Shown here: positions 35,301-47,430 of the stretch, piece by piece
Numbering within the stretch: the first letter of the stretch is position 1
Layout of the letters: each line of letters starts with the position of its first letter
Assembly: GCF_014898815.1 (NCBI RefSeq)
Contig: NW_026515433.1
Span: forward strand, 1,510,501 to 1,574,500
Direction: 5' to 3'
Source: Panonychus citri
Taxonomy: Eukaryota > Arthropoda > Arachnida > Trombidiformes > Tetranychidae
DNA: 64,000 nucleotides
The notes under the pieces: model-generated
The model's input: only the letters and a program-made list of their open reading frames with translations
The model's database searches: none
What the model was told of the DNA's origin: nothing
Made by a program: the position numbers and the translations under genes

Positions 35301-38300
35301 TGTTTTCAATTTTATCTTAATTAATTGAAACACCGTAAACATTAATAGTAATTTAATAGTTACCTTTTTCTCCCACTCATAATCTTAATCATGTTGATTC
35401 TTAATCACAATCAATTGAAACGATCAACTTAAAACTAGATTAACTTTTTTTTCTCATCTCTCATAACAACTTAGTCTTTCAACACTTTTAATTTTTCATC
35501 CCAATCACTTTGATGTTTAAATCAATCAATTAATGTCTAATTCCTGATTACTTCGGGTAACACAATCAATTAACAATTATCAATTATCAATAAAGTCAAT
35601 TAAGTAGTTAGAATTGCTAAATAATTGACAATTATACCGTTACCGTTAATCAATTGATGAATAACTATTCAATTGAAAGGGATAAGATTGATAATAAACA
35701 AAAATAAAGTAACAATTAAAAGATTCCCCAGTCTAATCAAGATTAATTGTTATGTTTTCAGATTAGATTTTGGTTTGATCACAGCAATTAAGATATTTAT
35801 TATATGATATAGATAGTTAATCCAGTAACTATTAATGTTTATATATACACACACAAAAACTGATACAATTTAATATGTTAATTGTTGGTGATTGCGAGAG
35901 AAATACAAAAAAATTGTAAAGGTGAAAGAGGAAACAATTTAATCTCGTTACGTGTAAGTATTGATTAAATTGTTATTATCAAGCAAAGTTAATCAAATAG
36001 TCACAATAAAATTGTTCAATGATGATGACAAAGAGTAACAATAATATTAAATTGTATCAAAAGGCTGGGAAACATTAATGGTCAAGCTGATGGTTATCAT
36101 GATGATGCTCATCAATATTATAACATTATCATGATTATGAGAAACATATATTCATGAAACGATGAAAATATATATAAAATTGTAATGAGTAATCAGATGA
36201 TGAGGGAAGATGAAGACAAAGTCATCATGATGATAACCACGATGATGATTATGATCACTGAATAACCAAAAACAAAGCCAAGCAACAAAGTTGGTATAAC
36301 ATTTTATCAGAAAAAGGAACAGAAAATTTCATATATAATATATAATGTATTTTATACCGATAAGATTGTTATCTGAATCGGTCTAGCATAACTATTACTG
36401 GACATTACAATTGATTACAATGACCACCAGGACCCATTCATATACACCAGAAATTTAGATGAACCTCTTTGATAACAAGTTAATAACCATAATAATAATG
36501 ATTGTCATTATTACTCTGTTATTTTATCATGATTTTCATGATCACATTTAATGTGCAATGAGTGTGTGTTTTTTTTGTCAATAATGGATTGGCTACTTAT
36601 CATCATTCCATCATCATCATCATCATCATCTTCCAACAAGAGTATATCATGAATCGTGCTCAGCAAATGAGATAGACTCATTTTCCGATTCAATCAGTTA
36701 CATTATCTTCCTTAATCATATTCCTATAACAAACTAATTCATTAATTGTTATTACTTTAATGTCTATCTATGTTTAGATATAAACACTTGCCCATTTTCA
36801 TCAGCCATTAATATCCAGGTATAGATATAAATTGTATCCTTGATAAACTTTTAATCCTCATCACTTTTAATTCACTTCAATCTCACGCAGTTATAATGAA
36901 CAAAAAATCTCGAATTAAGATGATGATGAGTTTTTTTTGCTTCTTCTTTTTCTTCCAGCTGATGATGATAATGATGATAATCTTTATCAACTATCTCTTT
37001 GTAATAAGAATTATTTTAAAGGTGATCTCTCTCTCTCTCTCCAGTGAAGTTTAATTGAAATGAAAACTTGAAAGATTCATGATTAACCTGATGTTTGATG
37101 TTTGATTATGATGATGATGAATATGAGATTTGATGATTTCCTTGATTGTATACAAATAATATTCTGTTAAATTTTCTACTTTCTATCATTGATTATCATC
37201 AACTAATCACTCAGGGTGGTCAAGGGTGATTCTCTCTCGAGGTAATCATCATAATCATCATAATTTGCTGTCAATTTTCTGGTTTCAAATATTACACATT
37301 GATTTTTGTAGCTTCTTAACTTTTTCTTGTTAAAGTTACTTTTCCTACCCACCCCACCTCCAGTTCAGCCGCTACTCCATCCATTTCCACCCTCCTCCTT
37401 GTTACACCATCATGTTTTCAACCTCTTGACCTCTTCTGTATGTGTGTTCATCCTCATCCTTATCAATTTGCTCTCTCTCTCTCTCTCTCTGATCACTATC
37501 ACTTTTCACTCTGAGGGCCAACTCCCAGTTTCTTATTTTCCTCCGCCAGCATCACCACAAAGTTACACAGTTACACCTCTGTTAATCAACTGATCACAAT
37601 CAACATTTGCAAATTAACCAAGGGCAAAACCAAGTTAAATTGTTTCAACAATTTACTTAATTACTATTGACTAGTCTTAACTGACATTTTTGCCACTTTT
37701 AAAAACTTTACCTCATCATTATTTACAATGACAAAAATAGCATCTTCATCCCAATACATTTTCACTTTATATCTCTGATATTTAACATGTTAGTTAATTA
37801 ACTTTAACCACGTCAACGTTAAATCATTGTTAGATAGTCCATTATCATTATCGTTTTAAATTAATTAGATGATTATATTGATTTGTTTGATTTTGTCAAG
37901 AAACAAAAGTCAAACAATCACAGTATCTAATTGATGATTATTTTACAATGTCTAATAAGTAATCAACTTAATCAACCTCTCAAATTGATTATCGATATGT
38001 AAACATTGATGGAAATGTAAATTTCCAAATCAAATGAACACTGAGACAAATTGAATCAGTTACAATTTACATGAACAATTTAAGAAACATTTTCCAGTCT
38101 GATGAAACAACAAAAGGTATTGACAAAATCTCAACAATAAACCAAATTGATTGACAGTTAGTTGATTGTGATAGTTACTATTTTTTTCACCCACTGGAAG
38201 ACTAACCTTGTTTACCTTTCGATTTGCATGTTTCCCTTTACTTTTACGATTATTCCGTTGGTTGTAATGTTCAATTCGAGCCTCGATTTCATGGCTTGTA

Positions 38301-39721
38301 TACGCTTGTCCCTCGTATTGTTGATTCATCACACTCTCCCTCATGTCATGTCTTTGCACCCACAACAACAACTACAACAACAACAACAACATTGAGCCTC
38401 CTCCTCATAGTAAAAACAGAGACACAGACCCAATACAATTTCTGCTATATGGATATGAGATTATGATGATGATAACAGAGACAAAATTATCTATCAAGAT
38501 CTCTCTGTATCTGTCCATCAATTATTTGCTCATTTAGATTACGATTAAACTACTAACCCATAGCATTCAATTGAATATTAGATTAACATACGCTTTAAAT
38601 GATAGTTAGATTTATAGTTGATCTCTATAAAATTGAATAGCCTCCATCTTTGTGTCACCCTTGATAATGTTAATGGACAAGCGTGACACACACTGTATAC
38701 TCATATTATTATTATACTCTAAATCTATTATCATCATCATCTATATTAATATCATTCAACTGTACATGTTATACATTTACGATTAGCATACATCTTGTTT
38801 TAATATCAACAGAAAGATGAGTTTTATCATCATCGTCATCATCATGCTCTGTACAATTATCCCATGGACACGTTATATCTGTCAATCAACCTGGAAGCTA
38901 AATATCTGTGTCACTTTAATACATATTTACCACGGTGATAATTATTTGTCAATCGGTTGAGTTATTGATTGTTTACAATTTAAAATGAATTTTGTTTTTC
39001 CACCAACGATTTAACTTATAAAACCCCGAATCCAAGATGACAATCAGTTAATAGTATATAACTAATATCCTTTATTTATCCCTGATTAAACATGATTGAC
39101 CAGCACTGTTAATGTAAACGAGTCACTGACCATCTAACAAATGACCAATTATCGTTATCCTTTTTTTTGATTGACCATAAATCAGTTATCATCATCATCA
39201 TGTTTTATCATGACGATAATCAAATTAACTGATTAACCAAACCTTTAAAACTAACCTTAACTATTAATACATGAAGATGAATTCTGATGATGATAAACTT
39301 GAAATTTTTTCTTTCATCATGTTCAATTGAATTGAAATATTTTCCAATTGATTGAATGACAAATGATGATGACGATGATTATTCATTGAAATGAATCAAC
39401 AAAACAAACAAAAAACTCGCAAACAAATTGCAATTAATTAACTCTCTCTCTCTCTCTCTCTCTCTCAGCAAGATAAATCTCTTGATGAATGTGATACAAA
39501 ATGATGAGAAGATTTTGTTTTTTTTTTCTTTCATCAATTGGAAACATTTAAATTTTTACAAGATTACAAATAGATTACCATTCCATCAGCTGATCCTCTT
39601 TGTCCAATGTATCTTTTTGTTTATAATTTATCATCTTGTTTTCATCTTCAGCACACCACCAATGGATAAAATTGTTTCCGGTTCAAAAGATTCCGATTCT
39701 GATAGTGCTTATGGCTTTTAG
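29370..39721 (+). CDS. Sowah: Sowah (Sosondowah) ankyrin-repeat protein, 12 coding exons
   Basis: Proposed long isoform joins 29370-29891, 30075-30425, 30667-30678, 30779-30781, 30894-30896, 30978-31067, 31377-31379, 33446-33518, 33626-33772, 34667-34711, 34795-34931, 35036-35094 and 39652-39721 (12 introns, phases agree), about 504 residues. Residues 1-110 are Gln/Pro/His-rich. Then PQPPPRRRFTF, and from about residue 259 the Sowah-type ankyrin region: DPLRRKWMLTTSNCDYTEMV, DFTSGYTALHWAAKFG, SHGGYTPLHLAA, YGADTSLRDHSGKLAEQY. The C-terminus is Ser-rich and basic (KKKRSKKTL), ending DSDSDSAYGF. The Sowah motifs and the WML start of the repeat block are what identify it. Molecular function of the family is poorly known. 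The N-terminal winged-helix Sowah domain is not seen and may be absent or in upstream exons. The start at 29370 is the first ATG after a likely acceptor. Counting the first exon there are 13 coding segments. Confidence 0.8.
30667..30678 (+). other. Sowah: Sowah microexon, 12 nt (Asp-Phe-Thr-Ser)
   Basis: GATTTCACCTCA sits between TTCATTCAG and GTAAGTTG. Phase 0 on both sides. It supplies the DF.[ST] that opens the first ankyrin repeat of Sowah proteins. Confidence 0.75.
30779..30781 (+). other. Sowah: Sowah microexon, 3 nt (Gly)
   Basis: GGG between AATTTTCAG and GTAAGTG. It codes the Gly of the family motif G-[YF]-T-x-LHW. Introns on the two sides are 100 and 112 bp. Confidence 0.65.
30894..30896 (+). 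other. Sowah: Sowah microexon, 3 nt (Tyr)
   Basis: TAT between GTTTTTTTAG and GTAAGTAA. It codes the Tyr before TALHWAAKFG; the next intron is 81 bp. Confidence 0.65.
31377..31379 (+). other. Sowah: Sowah microexon, 3 nt (His)
   Basis: CAC between TTTCAACAG and GTAAGTTC. It restores the His of the S-H-GGYTPLHLAA motif, between exons 30978-31067 and 33446-33518. Confidence 0.65.
31380..33445 (+). other. Sowah: 2.1-kb Sowah intron
   Basis: Holds simple repeats (CT at 32467-32491, CTCA near 32818-32839) and AT-rich DNA. A Lys/Ser-rich open stretch near 31976-32085 is flanked by splice-like sites but is low complexity; I do not call it an exon. Confidence 0.6.
33626..33978 (+). other. Sowah: Alternative terminal exon of Sowah (short isoform)
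   Basis: If the donor GTAAG at 33773 is not used, the frame runs on through RKMFITTEDYNNN and a Ser/Pro-rich stretch to RNLFGKIPTQYKTLKF and TAA at 33976-33978. This gives about 469 residues. The extension is 68 codons of balanced composition and open, so it looks like real coding sequence. Confidence 0.65.
35095..39651 (+). other. Sowah: 4.6-kb last intron of Sowah
   Basis: AT-rich with many ATCATC/GATGAT runs and CT tracts (37471-37490, 39442-39466). No exon is needed for the frame: AG at the left end joins C at the right end to make Ser. Introns of Sowah host Iroquois enhancers in other animals, so this is a place to look for them. Confidence 0.55.
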
Positions 39722-41601
39722 CTGATAACCTTGAACCTGCAAATAAGATTACGGATACAAGATGAATCCCATGGATCTCTATTAATCTTGATCATCTTCA
39801 TGTACTTATGGCTTCAGGATCTGTTGGTCTCTTGAGGATTGTGTCCGATTACCTTAAAATAGCATCAAACTTATGGTTTACTTTTAACGAAAAGGAAAAC
39901 GATGAAAGTGATGACCATCATGATGGCGATAGAAAGAGATGATAACTTTTGTTTTCCTGTTATTATCCATATATATATATACACAAACTCTCTCAATCAT
40001 CTTTTACCTAATTTTTTTTGTTCTCTTTCCTTAAATTTTAAGAATTTCTCTTCTCTTTTTCAGTATTTTGTTTACCTGAGAGAGAGAGAAAGTAAAAGAT
40101 GATCCGGATGATGTTGCAAATACATTCCTTATTTTTAATCTTCTCGCAAAAAACTTTCACCTCAAAAATTTTCTTTGTTGTTTAGGTCACAACAGTTCGA
40201 ACCTCGAACTTGTCTTCTAAACATTAATAACCTATTCGTCTTAAGCCAATTATCACATTCCCTCCTTTTCACTCCTACCTTGTCATACTTAAGACTTTCA
40301 TCATCTCATCGACTCTCTCTCTCTCTCTCTCTCTCTTTGATTTCTTTTTCGAAAACAAAAATCTTGAGAAACTTTTCTCTATATACTTACATATAGAGAT
40401 GATGAATTGGGGAAAAACTTGAAAGCAAAAAAAAAATATTCTTATTCCGTCCGATTTTTAAATAACTCTCCAAGAGTTTTGTCATCATCTTCATCCTTCT
40501 CACTCTCTCTCCTTTTCACCACATCCCCTCCTCCTCCTCCTCATCCTCATCTTCCTCCTTCCTTCTTAATCTGACAACTTCTTAATACTTTTGTAAGTCA
40601 ACCCAAGATAACAACAACAATCTCATCCTAATCTGTCCATGAAGACAAATGATTGGAAACAATAATTCAATCAATTCAATACATATAATGATTATCATCC
40701 TCCTCTATCATCATCATCATCAACAACAACAACAATAATCCAGAGTTCAACTCTCAGCTTGATTGTTTACCAATCATTTGTCTTACCTAAAGTATTATCA
40801 TTGATATAATCCAGCGTCAAAAAGATTCAAATTGAAAAGGGTCATCTCTTTATCCTCTGTTAATCAATCCAGTTAATCCAGTATGTAAATTGTTTATCAT
40901 TTATTACTTATGAATTGAGATGATATTAAATGATTATCATTAAAATGAATAGAAACACATGGTTAATATACAGAATTGTATATATAATATGAAGATGGAT
41001 ATTGTTTCCATAATCAAGAACAATCAATTTTGACAATCGCTAATTTGTTATCATAACAAGAGCTACACAACAACAACAACAACAACAACAACAGGATCAA
41101 CAAAGGGATAAACGGAAAAACAGAAAGCTGAAGATGATAATGATGATAAGAAAGAGAGAAAGAAAGTAAATGGAAAGGAGGATTATCTCCATTGACTCGA
41201 TCGTCAATATCATCTTTTAGTACCCTTCAATTGTCCGTTTAAATCTCTATGTATATTTATCATTAAGAATTTCTCCCAAAGGAGTTGTTGATGATGATGA
41301 AAGAGAAAGACACAGAAAGAGAATGGAAAGATTTTCTCTCATTCTCTCTCACATGTTCATCTTTGTCATTATCTTCCTCCATCCCTATCACAGGTATTTG
41401 TTTCCTTTTACATTCCACTTTTACCTTATATTATATATTCATCTTTTATTATCTTTATCTTCTTCTTTGTCTCATCTTCCACCCACTTTTACCTCATCTT
41501 CATCTTCATCTTCCAGTTCTCTTTCTCTTTCTTTTTCTTCATTTTCACTTTGTCATCCTCATTGCACCCGAAAAGCCCTTAATCTCTATGTGTTTATTGT
41601 A
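39722..41601. other. Sowah 3' flank, no further gene
   Basis: Must contain the 3' UTR of the long Sowah isoform. Includes a CT tract (40313-40336), CAA repeats near 41070-41092, and low-complexity open frames that I reject. Confidence 0.5.
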
Positions 41602-42038
41602 CTTAACTGATGATGATGATGATGATTATGTTACCTTTATCATCCTCATCACCATTAAGCATATGCTTTTTGATTTGTTTCACTCTTTTAATATTTTTTA
41701 CTTTTCTCATTAAACTTGATCATCTACAATCATAAAACTTTTGTTTTAATTGAACAATTAAATCTAATCATCTTAAGATAATGATTACTAACAACAAAAT
41801 AAAACAATCAAATTAACAATAATCACAATTTTAAGGTCAATATAACAATTTAAATTGGTTGGATAATTTGGTTCAAAAATGATCATTGAAATGGATGCAA
41901 TTTAATTAGTAAATTTATTGAAAACAATTAGACTTGAATTTTGGTTAACTTTAATTCAATTATTATGTACAAGTTAATTATCAGTAAAATGGATTACGAT
42001 TGTTGATTAAATTGATCATCTGATCGATTGATTGTTGA
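41602..42038 (+). repeat. Direct repeat left of the minus Iroquois copy
   Basis: About 437 bp, near-identical and same orientation to 43750-44118. The right copy lacks about 65 bp corresponding to 41644-41708. Together they bracket the minus-strand Iroquois copy. Confidence 0.9.
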
Positions 42039-42105
42039 AGAAAACAAGAAAAAAGAAAAGGTAAGAAAATATCTTAGGGGTAAAAAAGTAAAGAAGCTTA
42101 AATTG

Positions 42106-43173
42106 TTAATCATTTTCACAATTAGTTGATGATGTCGCTAATTCAACAATTGACCAAATCCTTGGTTTTGAAGTGCCTATGGGTTGACCGTGACCATTAG
42201 AAGCCGATTTACTGTTCTGGTTGTGGTCAATAGTGACACTTGTTGACGAATGCGGTGGTGAGGATGAATAAGTTAATGAGTTTGTTGGTGATGATGAATG
42301 ATGAGCTGAATGATTTTGGTTAAACGATGAAATTTGTTGTGAAAGTGGATGAATTCGTTGGCTAAAAAGATGCTGTTGATGATGATGATTATGATGATGA
42401 TTATGATGAATACCAAGATGGCCAGGATAAGTTGATAAAATTGTCGGTTCAGAATTTGTTTCATCCCGTTTGAATCGTTTCTTTTCAATTGAATCTGAAG
42501 ATGAATCATAATCATCAACAAGTAGTTCGGGTTCTTTAGATCTACTTTCATTTAGAGAACCATAATCACCTTCTTTACAATTATCATCTTCTTCATCTTC
42601 ATCGTCATCACATCGATTTCGAGGTGACCAAGTCATTTTGTTTTCCTTTTTTAACCTTCGACGAGCATTGGCAAACCATGTCGACACTTGTGTCAAAGTC
42701 ATCTGAGTGATTATTGCTAACATTACTTTTTCTCCTTTAGTTGGATAGGGATTCTTCCGATGATCATTAAGCCAAGCTTTTAGAGTTGAGGTCGTTTCTC
42801 TAGTGGCATTTTTCCGTCTCGAACCATTCAAATCATATCCATTTCTTAGCATCGGATAACCACCAGCTAGAATTGCTCCTTCATATCCACCATACATTGA
42901 GGCATAAGGTGGAAGTGATCTCCACGCTTCCATATTTTCCTTTGAATCGAATCCAATTCTCGGGTGAACTGAATAAAATGGGTGCAAAGGTGGATCATGA
43001 CCTAATCCTATTGGAAACGGAATCCCCACCTGAAGTAAATTTGATCCACTGGAAAAATTAACTGGTGAAACCACTGGTGTGGGTACTTTAATTGAAGAAC
43101 ACCCTGAACCACCATCACCATTACTATCACCATCAACACAAACACTCACACAAGGTATACCATTGGTCACCAT
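42106..43173 (-). CDS. iro: Iroquois-family TALE homeobox protein, copy 1 (355 aa)
   Basis: Single open coding exon, start ATG with MVTNGIPCVSVCVDGD. Residues 118-180 are an Iroquois TALE homeodomain: KNATRETTSTLKAWLNDHRK, the three-residue-insert PYP motif, and WFANARRRLKKENKMTW with the DNA-contacting Asn. An acidic stretch (DDDEDEEDD) follows, then His-rich HHNHHHNHHHQQH. Near the end KPRIWSIVELATSS matches the Iro box of the family. It is a nuclear transcription factor expected to pattern the body and nervous system. The coding sequence is almost identical to copy 2, but lacks 31 residues near the N-terminus and about 25 residues of the AHQ-rich stretch. No intron interrupts it, unlike Iroquois genes of flies and vertebrates. 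Confidence 0.9.
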   Translation of the reverse strand: MVTNGIPCVSVCVDGDSNGDGGSGCSSIKVPTPVVSPVNFSSGSNLLQVGIPFPIGLGHDPPLHPFYSVHPRIGFDSKENMEAWRSLPPYASMYGGYEGAILAGGYPMLRNGYDLNGSRRKNATRETTSTLKAWLNDHRKNPYPTKGEKVMLAIITQMTLTQVSTWFANARRRLKKENKMTWSPRNRCDDDEDEEDDNCKEGDYGSLNESRSKEPELLVDDYDSSSDSIEKKRFKRDETNSEPTILSTYPGHLGIHHNHHHNHHHQQHLFSQRIHPLSQQISSFNQNHSAHHSSSPTNSLTYSSSPPHSSTSVTIDHNQNSKSASNGHGQPIGTSKPRIWSIVELATSSTNCEND

Positions 43174-43749
43174 TTCTGGTAAAAGTTGATTACTTGATTA
43201 ATTGATTACTATTATTTTAAAAGTTTCGACGAACAGAACAGAAAAGTGTAAACACAGAAATGAACATTAACATACAGTAGTATGTAGCAACAACCAGAGC
43301 AAAACAAGTTATGATTGTAAAAGAATTCAAATCCAAATTAAAGCAATCAAATAGAAGAACTGACCTTTGACACTAGAGTTCGACACATTCTAACCAATAA
43401 AATTCTACGGTGGAAAGAAATGGGAGGCTTCTTAAAGAGAGAGAAGATTTTCAAGTAAACATTCAAAACTTTTTTTTTTCTTTTCTTCGATTTCATTTGG
43501 TCTATCAAAACTTTATTAGAACTTTTCGAATAGCAAATAATACAAGAGGAAAAAATAATGAACAGGAAAAAATGATTTTCTATTCGAAATTTAAAAAAAC
43601 CTAATAATTGATATTCGCTCGATGATTAACTTTGAGTATTAGATTAACCCGATAATCAACATTGATTATTGAAACTCAATCGAAACTTAAACTTTTAATT
43701 GTTGGCTTACCTTTTTAACTCAGACACAGTTAATTAACTTTGTGTTGAT

Positions 43750-44118
43750 CAACTGATGATGATGATGTTACCTTTATCTTATATTAAACTTGATCATCTA
43801 CAATCATAAAACTTTTGTTTCAATTGAACAATTAAATCTAATCATCTTAAGATATTGATTACTAACAACAAAATAAAACAATCAAATTAACAATAATCAC
43901 AATTTTAAGGTCAATATAACAATTTAAATTGGTTGGACAATTTGGTTTAAAAATGATCATTGAAATGGATGCAATTGAATTGGTAAATTTATTGATAACA
44001 ATTAGACTTGAATTTTGGTTAACTTTAATTCAATTATTATGTACAAGTAAAAGTTAATTATCAGTAAAATGGATTACGATTGTTGATTAAATTGATCACG
44101 CAATCGGTTAATTGTTGA
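43750..44118 (+). repeat. Direct repeat right of the minus Iroquois copy
   Basis: Partner of 41602-42038. Identity stays high to the common end ATTGTTGA on both copies, then stops sharply. Confidence 0.9.
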
Positions 44119-46200
44119 TCAATTAAAGTCTAATTGTAAACAGAAACCTTGATATAAGAAACGCGAAGGAAAAAAAAAGTAAAAAGTTGTAATTCTTAAA
44201 ATGGATGCTCGAATTTTCATCGAATTTGTTTAAAAAGAGAAAAAAACAAAATTTGAAACATCTCATTTATTAGAATAATGTTTGTTTTTCTCAATAACAG
44301 TTCTAGACTAATGAGGATGATAAAAAGCAATAAATTCTTATGGGACAGGAAGTGTTATCGATATTTAGTGAAAATGTTAGAACAAAGTTTCAACCAAGGG
44401 CGCCAAGTGTACTCCGGTTTAAAATTATTACTTCCCCTTGTAAGCAAATGGGATAATCACCCAAAGGAATGAAATTACATAGACAGTTAGTGGCGAGATT
44501 GTAAAAGCGAATAGTATTTTTGTTACTTCGAAAAAGCCAAAAAAGTTCTCATCATTATCGAAAAGCGCAAGCAAAATGAAATCAATCAAACCACAATTAA
44601 GCTCAATCATAAATAACACAACTTGTCTTCCTTATCATCTTAATCTTAATCATCTCAGAATTATTCGTACGAGTTAATCTTTAATCTCTTATACAATTGA
44701 TGTATACACAAGTTAAGGATTTTCATGGAAAAACAAACGTGTTAAATGATTACAATCAAATTTAATTGAAATTAAAGTGAACCTTGAAGATGATAGTGTT
44801 GTCCATTATCATGAAGATGATGATTACTCATATTAATCAATTAATTGTTATAAGATGTTAAATCTTATCTTTGTTATTATTTCGGCAGATTATCGCCTTT
44901 AATTGATTAACTTGAAATGGATTGGCAATTAAAACACTTAAGATATTATGTCTAAAATCATTAATTAAAACGATCGGCTTGTCTTATTGTAAGTGTCTAT
45001 TATAATAAGAAACCGATAATGAGAATTGATTATAATTAATCAATAAGTGATTTAATAGCAAAACTAAGAGGTAGGGATGATAATGATACGATGATGACGA
45101 GGAAGAGGATGAGGATGAGGATGAATATGAAGAGGATGATAAATAATAATAACAAAAACACATTAACATGATCAGCAAGTTGTTATCAATCACCGGAAAA
45201 TCTAAGAAACTAATTATCATGATAATTGTTTGATTAGTTGATTAATTATTATGTTTGCCCACTTGTATTGGGATTAACGCTTTCTCCTGCACTTTTAATT
45301 ATCTTACAACTTAAACGAGACAATTTAACATCAATCTCACAATTTGATTAATTCTCTCTCTCTCTCTCTCTCCCCTGTATCGATTGAGGCAAAAATAACA
45401 AGATCAACAATATGAAGATCACTCAATAAACAATTAAAACTAATTTTCATTTGTAATTATGATTAGATTTGATTTGGTTTCAAGAAAATGGTCAATTTTG
45501 GTCTTAACCACCATTTTGGCCTTAAGAGATTTCTATCCAGAATAAAGGGATTAACATTAGATTAAACGATTAACCCAAACAATCAACTAATCATTTACCA
45601 CAAGTACCTTACTTTTTTTTTCACTATGAAAATAACCTAAAGGCTCATTTACCTTCATCACCTTTAGCACTGCCATTAGGGTCATTAAGATGGATGATGA
45701 TGGTCAAGGTTCACCCCACTTGCAATTAAAAGTAAAACAAAAATCTGGTCAATTGTTTAATTAACCAAATCATCAACTAATCATGTAAATAATTGAGAAA
45801 TAATTGTCACATAAATTATCAATATTAATAGTTTTCTCTTTCTTCGTCACAATTTTCGAGTTTCTTTTTCTTTCTTGGCTCATTTGCTTTTCTCTCATTT
45901 AATTATCTTAAATTGCCATTTCTTGCCAACATTGTCAGCAAACAAACTTAAATCCATCAATTGATAAATCACGAAAATTATCAACTTCGAAGATTAACAA
46001 ATGATTAAATTTGCTCTGATTATAATTGATTAGTTTCTCCAAAGTGACAAAACCTTAAACTGAATCTTCGTTCATTAACAAATGTTACAATTAATTATAA
46101 AACAAGAACAAGTAAACGAGGGATTGGATTCAGTTCAAAAGAGAATATCGAAGCGTGAAGATCGAATATCAGAATCATAGATCAGAATAACATCATGATC
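44119..46200. other. Between Iroquois copies, no gene seen
   Basis: 44160-44620 has unusual word usage and no recognised product. Then AT-rich DNA with a CT tract at 45353-45373. This is the spacer between the oppositely oriented 5' ends of the Iroquois copies, so shared promoters or enhancers are plausible. Confidence 0.5.
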
Positions 46201-46429
46201 ATCAGGGTGATGTTAATGTTATTTACTTGTTGTACACTCAATGGGACACATGATTCCGGTTCCTATTTTTTTTGCTTCATTTTCATTGACAATCAATAAT
46301 AACCACAAACAACAACAAACTTGCTGATTATGTAAACAAAGCGGAAATGAAAACAAATGAAATAAGAATCCACTAGGATGAGGATGATAAAAAATGGATG
46401 ACCATGATAAGGAAGATCAGAATGACGAG

Positions 46430-46473
<44 letters not shown>

Positions 46474-46669
46474 GCAAAGTAACAACATTAAATTGAAGTT
46501 AAGCCAGAAAATGAAATAACATGATGTTTTTCAGGTAAGATATTGGATTTTTTTTCTTGAAATTGAGACTGAAAATGATAAAATATTTCAATTCTGACTA
46601 AATGATCATCTCATGATTAACAGCAATTAATATCAGGTAAAGATCAATCTCTTGTAATAACAATTTAAC
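46201..46669 (+). repeat. Segmental duplication, copy of 51491-52183
   Basis: Same orientation and near-identical, including the CT tract 46434-46472. The other copy carries about 240 extra bases (51686-51927). Confidence 0.9.
46434..46472. repeat. (CT)n microsatellite, 39 bp
   Basis: Uninterrupted CT run inside a duplicated block; the copy at 51956-51986 is 31 bp. Confidence 0.95.
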
Positions 46670-47430
46670 GAACTGAATTAATTAATTGGTTAATTGTTTG
46701 AATGAATTTGTAGGAATCGATGAGTGAGAAAAAGTTTAATAAACCACCAGGAAAAAGAGGATAATCAAGTTAATCAATTTTCTATTGGAATTATGATCAA
46801 TCGATTTGTCCGAAAAAGAGTATCTGATTCGTTTATTACTCTATTGGTATTAATATATTAATACATTTCTATTAAACAAAAAAAAAGAAAAAAAAATTAA
46901 AAGTATATAAGAAATTGTAACAATCAAATTAAGCAAATGGACGACAAACAACTAATTTGGTGGGTAATTATCGACCACCAGCTCACTAACTGTGATCGAT
47001 TGATGATGAATTATTTTCTAATTGGTCTGTAATGAGGGTTTACTCATAAGTGGTCAAGGTGAGTTAAAGGTAAATGGAACAAAAGAAGAAGAAGAAGAAG
47101 ATGAAAAGAAGAAGAAAAGAAAGAAAGAGTTTCGAATATTAATCTTACCTTTTTTACTTGAAAATCTTCTCTCTCTCAAAGTAGTAAAAGTTACCTCCCA
47201 GTTCCTCCCACCGGAGAATATTATTGGTTAGAATGTGTCTCACTCTTGTCGAAGGGAGTGGCTTCCATTTTATTCCCTTTTCTCTTTTAAGTGGCTTTGG
47301 TTTCGTTTACAAATACAATCATAACATTGTTTTCTCTTGTTGTTGCTATGTTAATGTTCATTTCTATGTTTACACTTTTCTGTTCTGTTCGTCGAAACTT
47401 TTAAAACATTGTAATCAACTTTTAACAAAT

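Noticed and set aside
41285..41713. 142-codon hydrophobic frame
   Set aside because: Made of TTCATC/CTTTTC repeats; composition explains it and no signal or domain is seen.
47224..47430. Upstream extension of the Iroquois copy 2 frame
   Set aside because: It has no conserved ATG, is not kept in copy 1, and the shared MVTNG start is at 47431.
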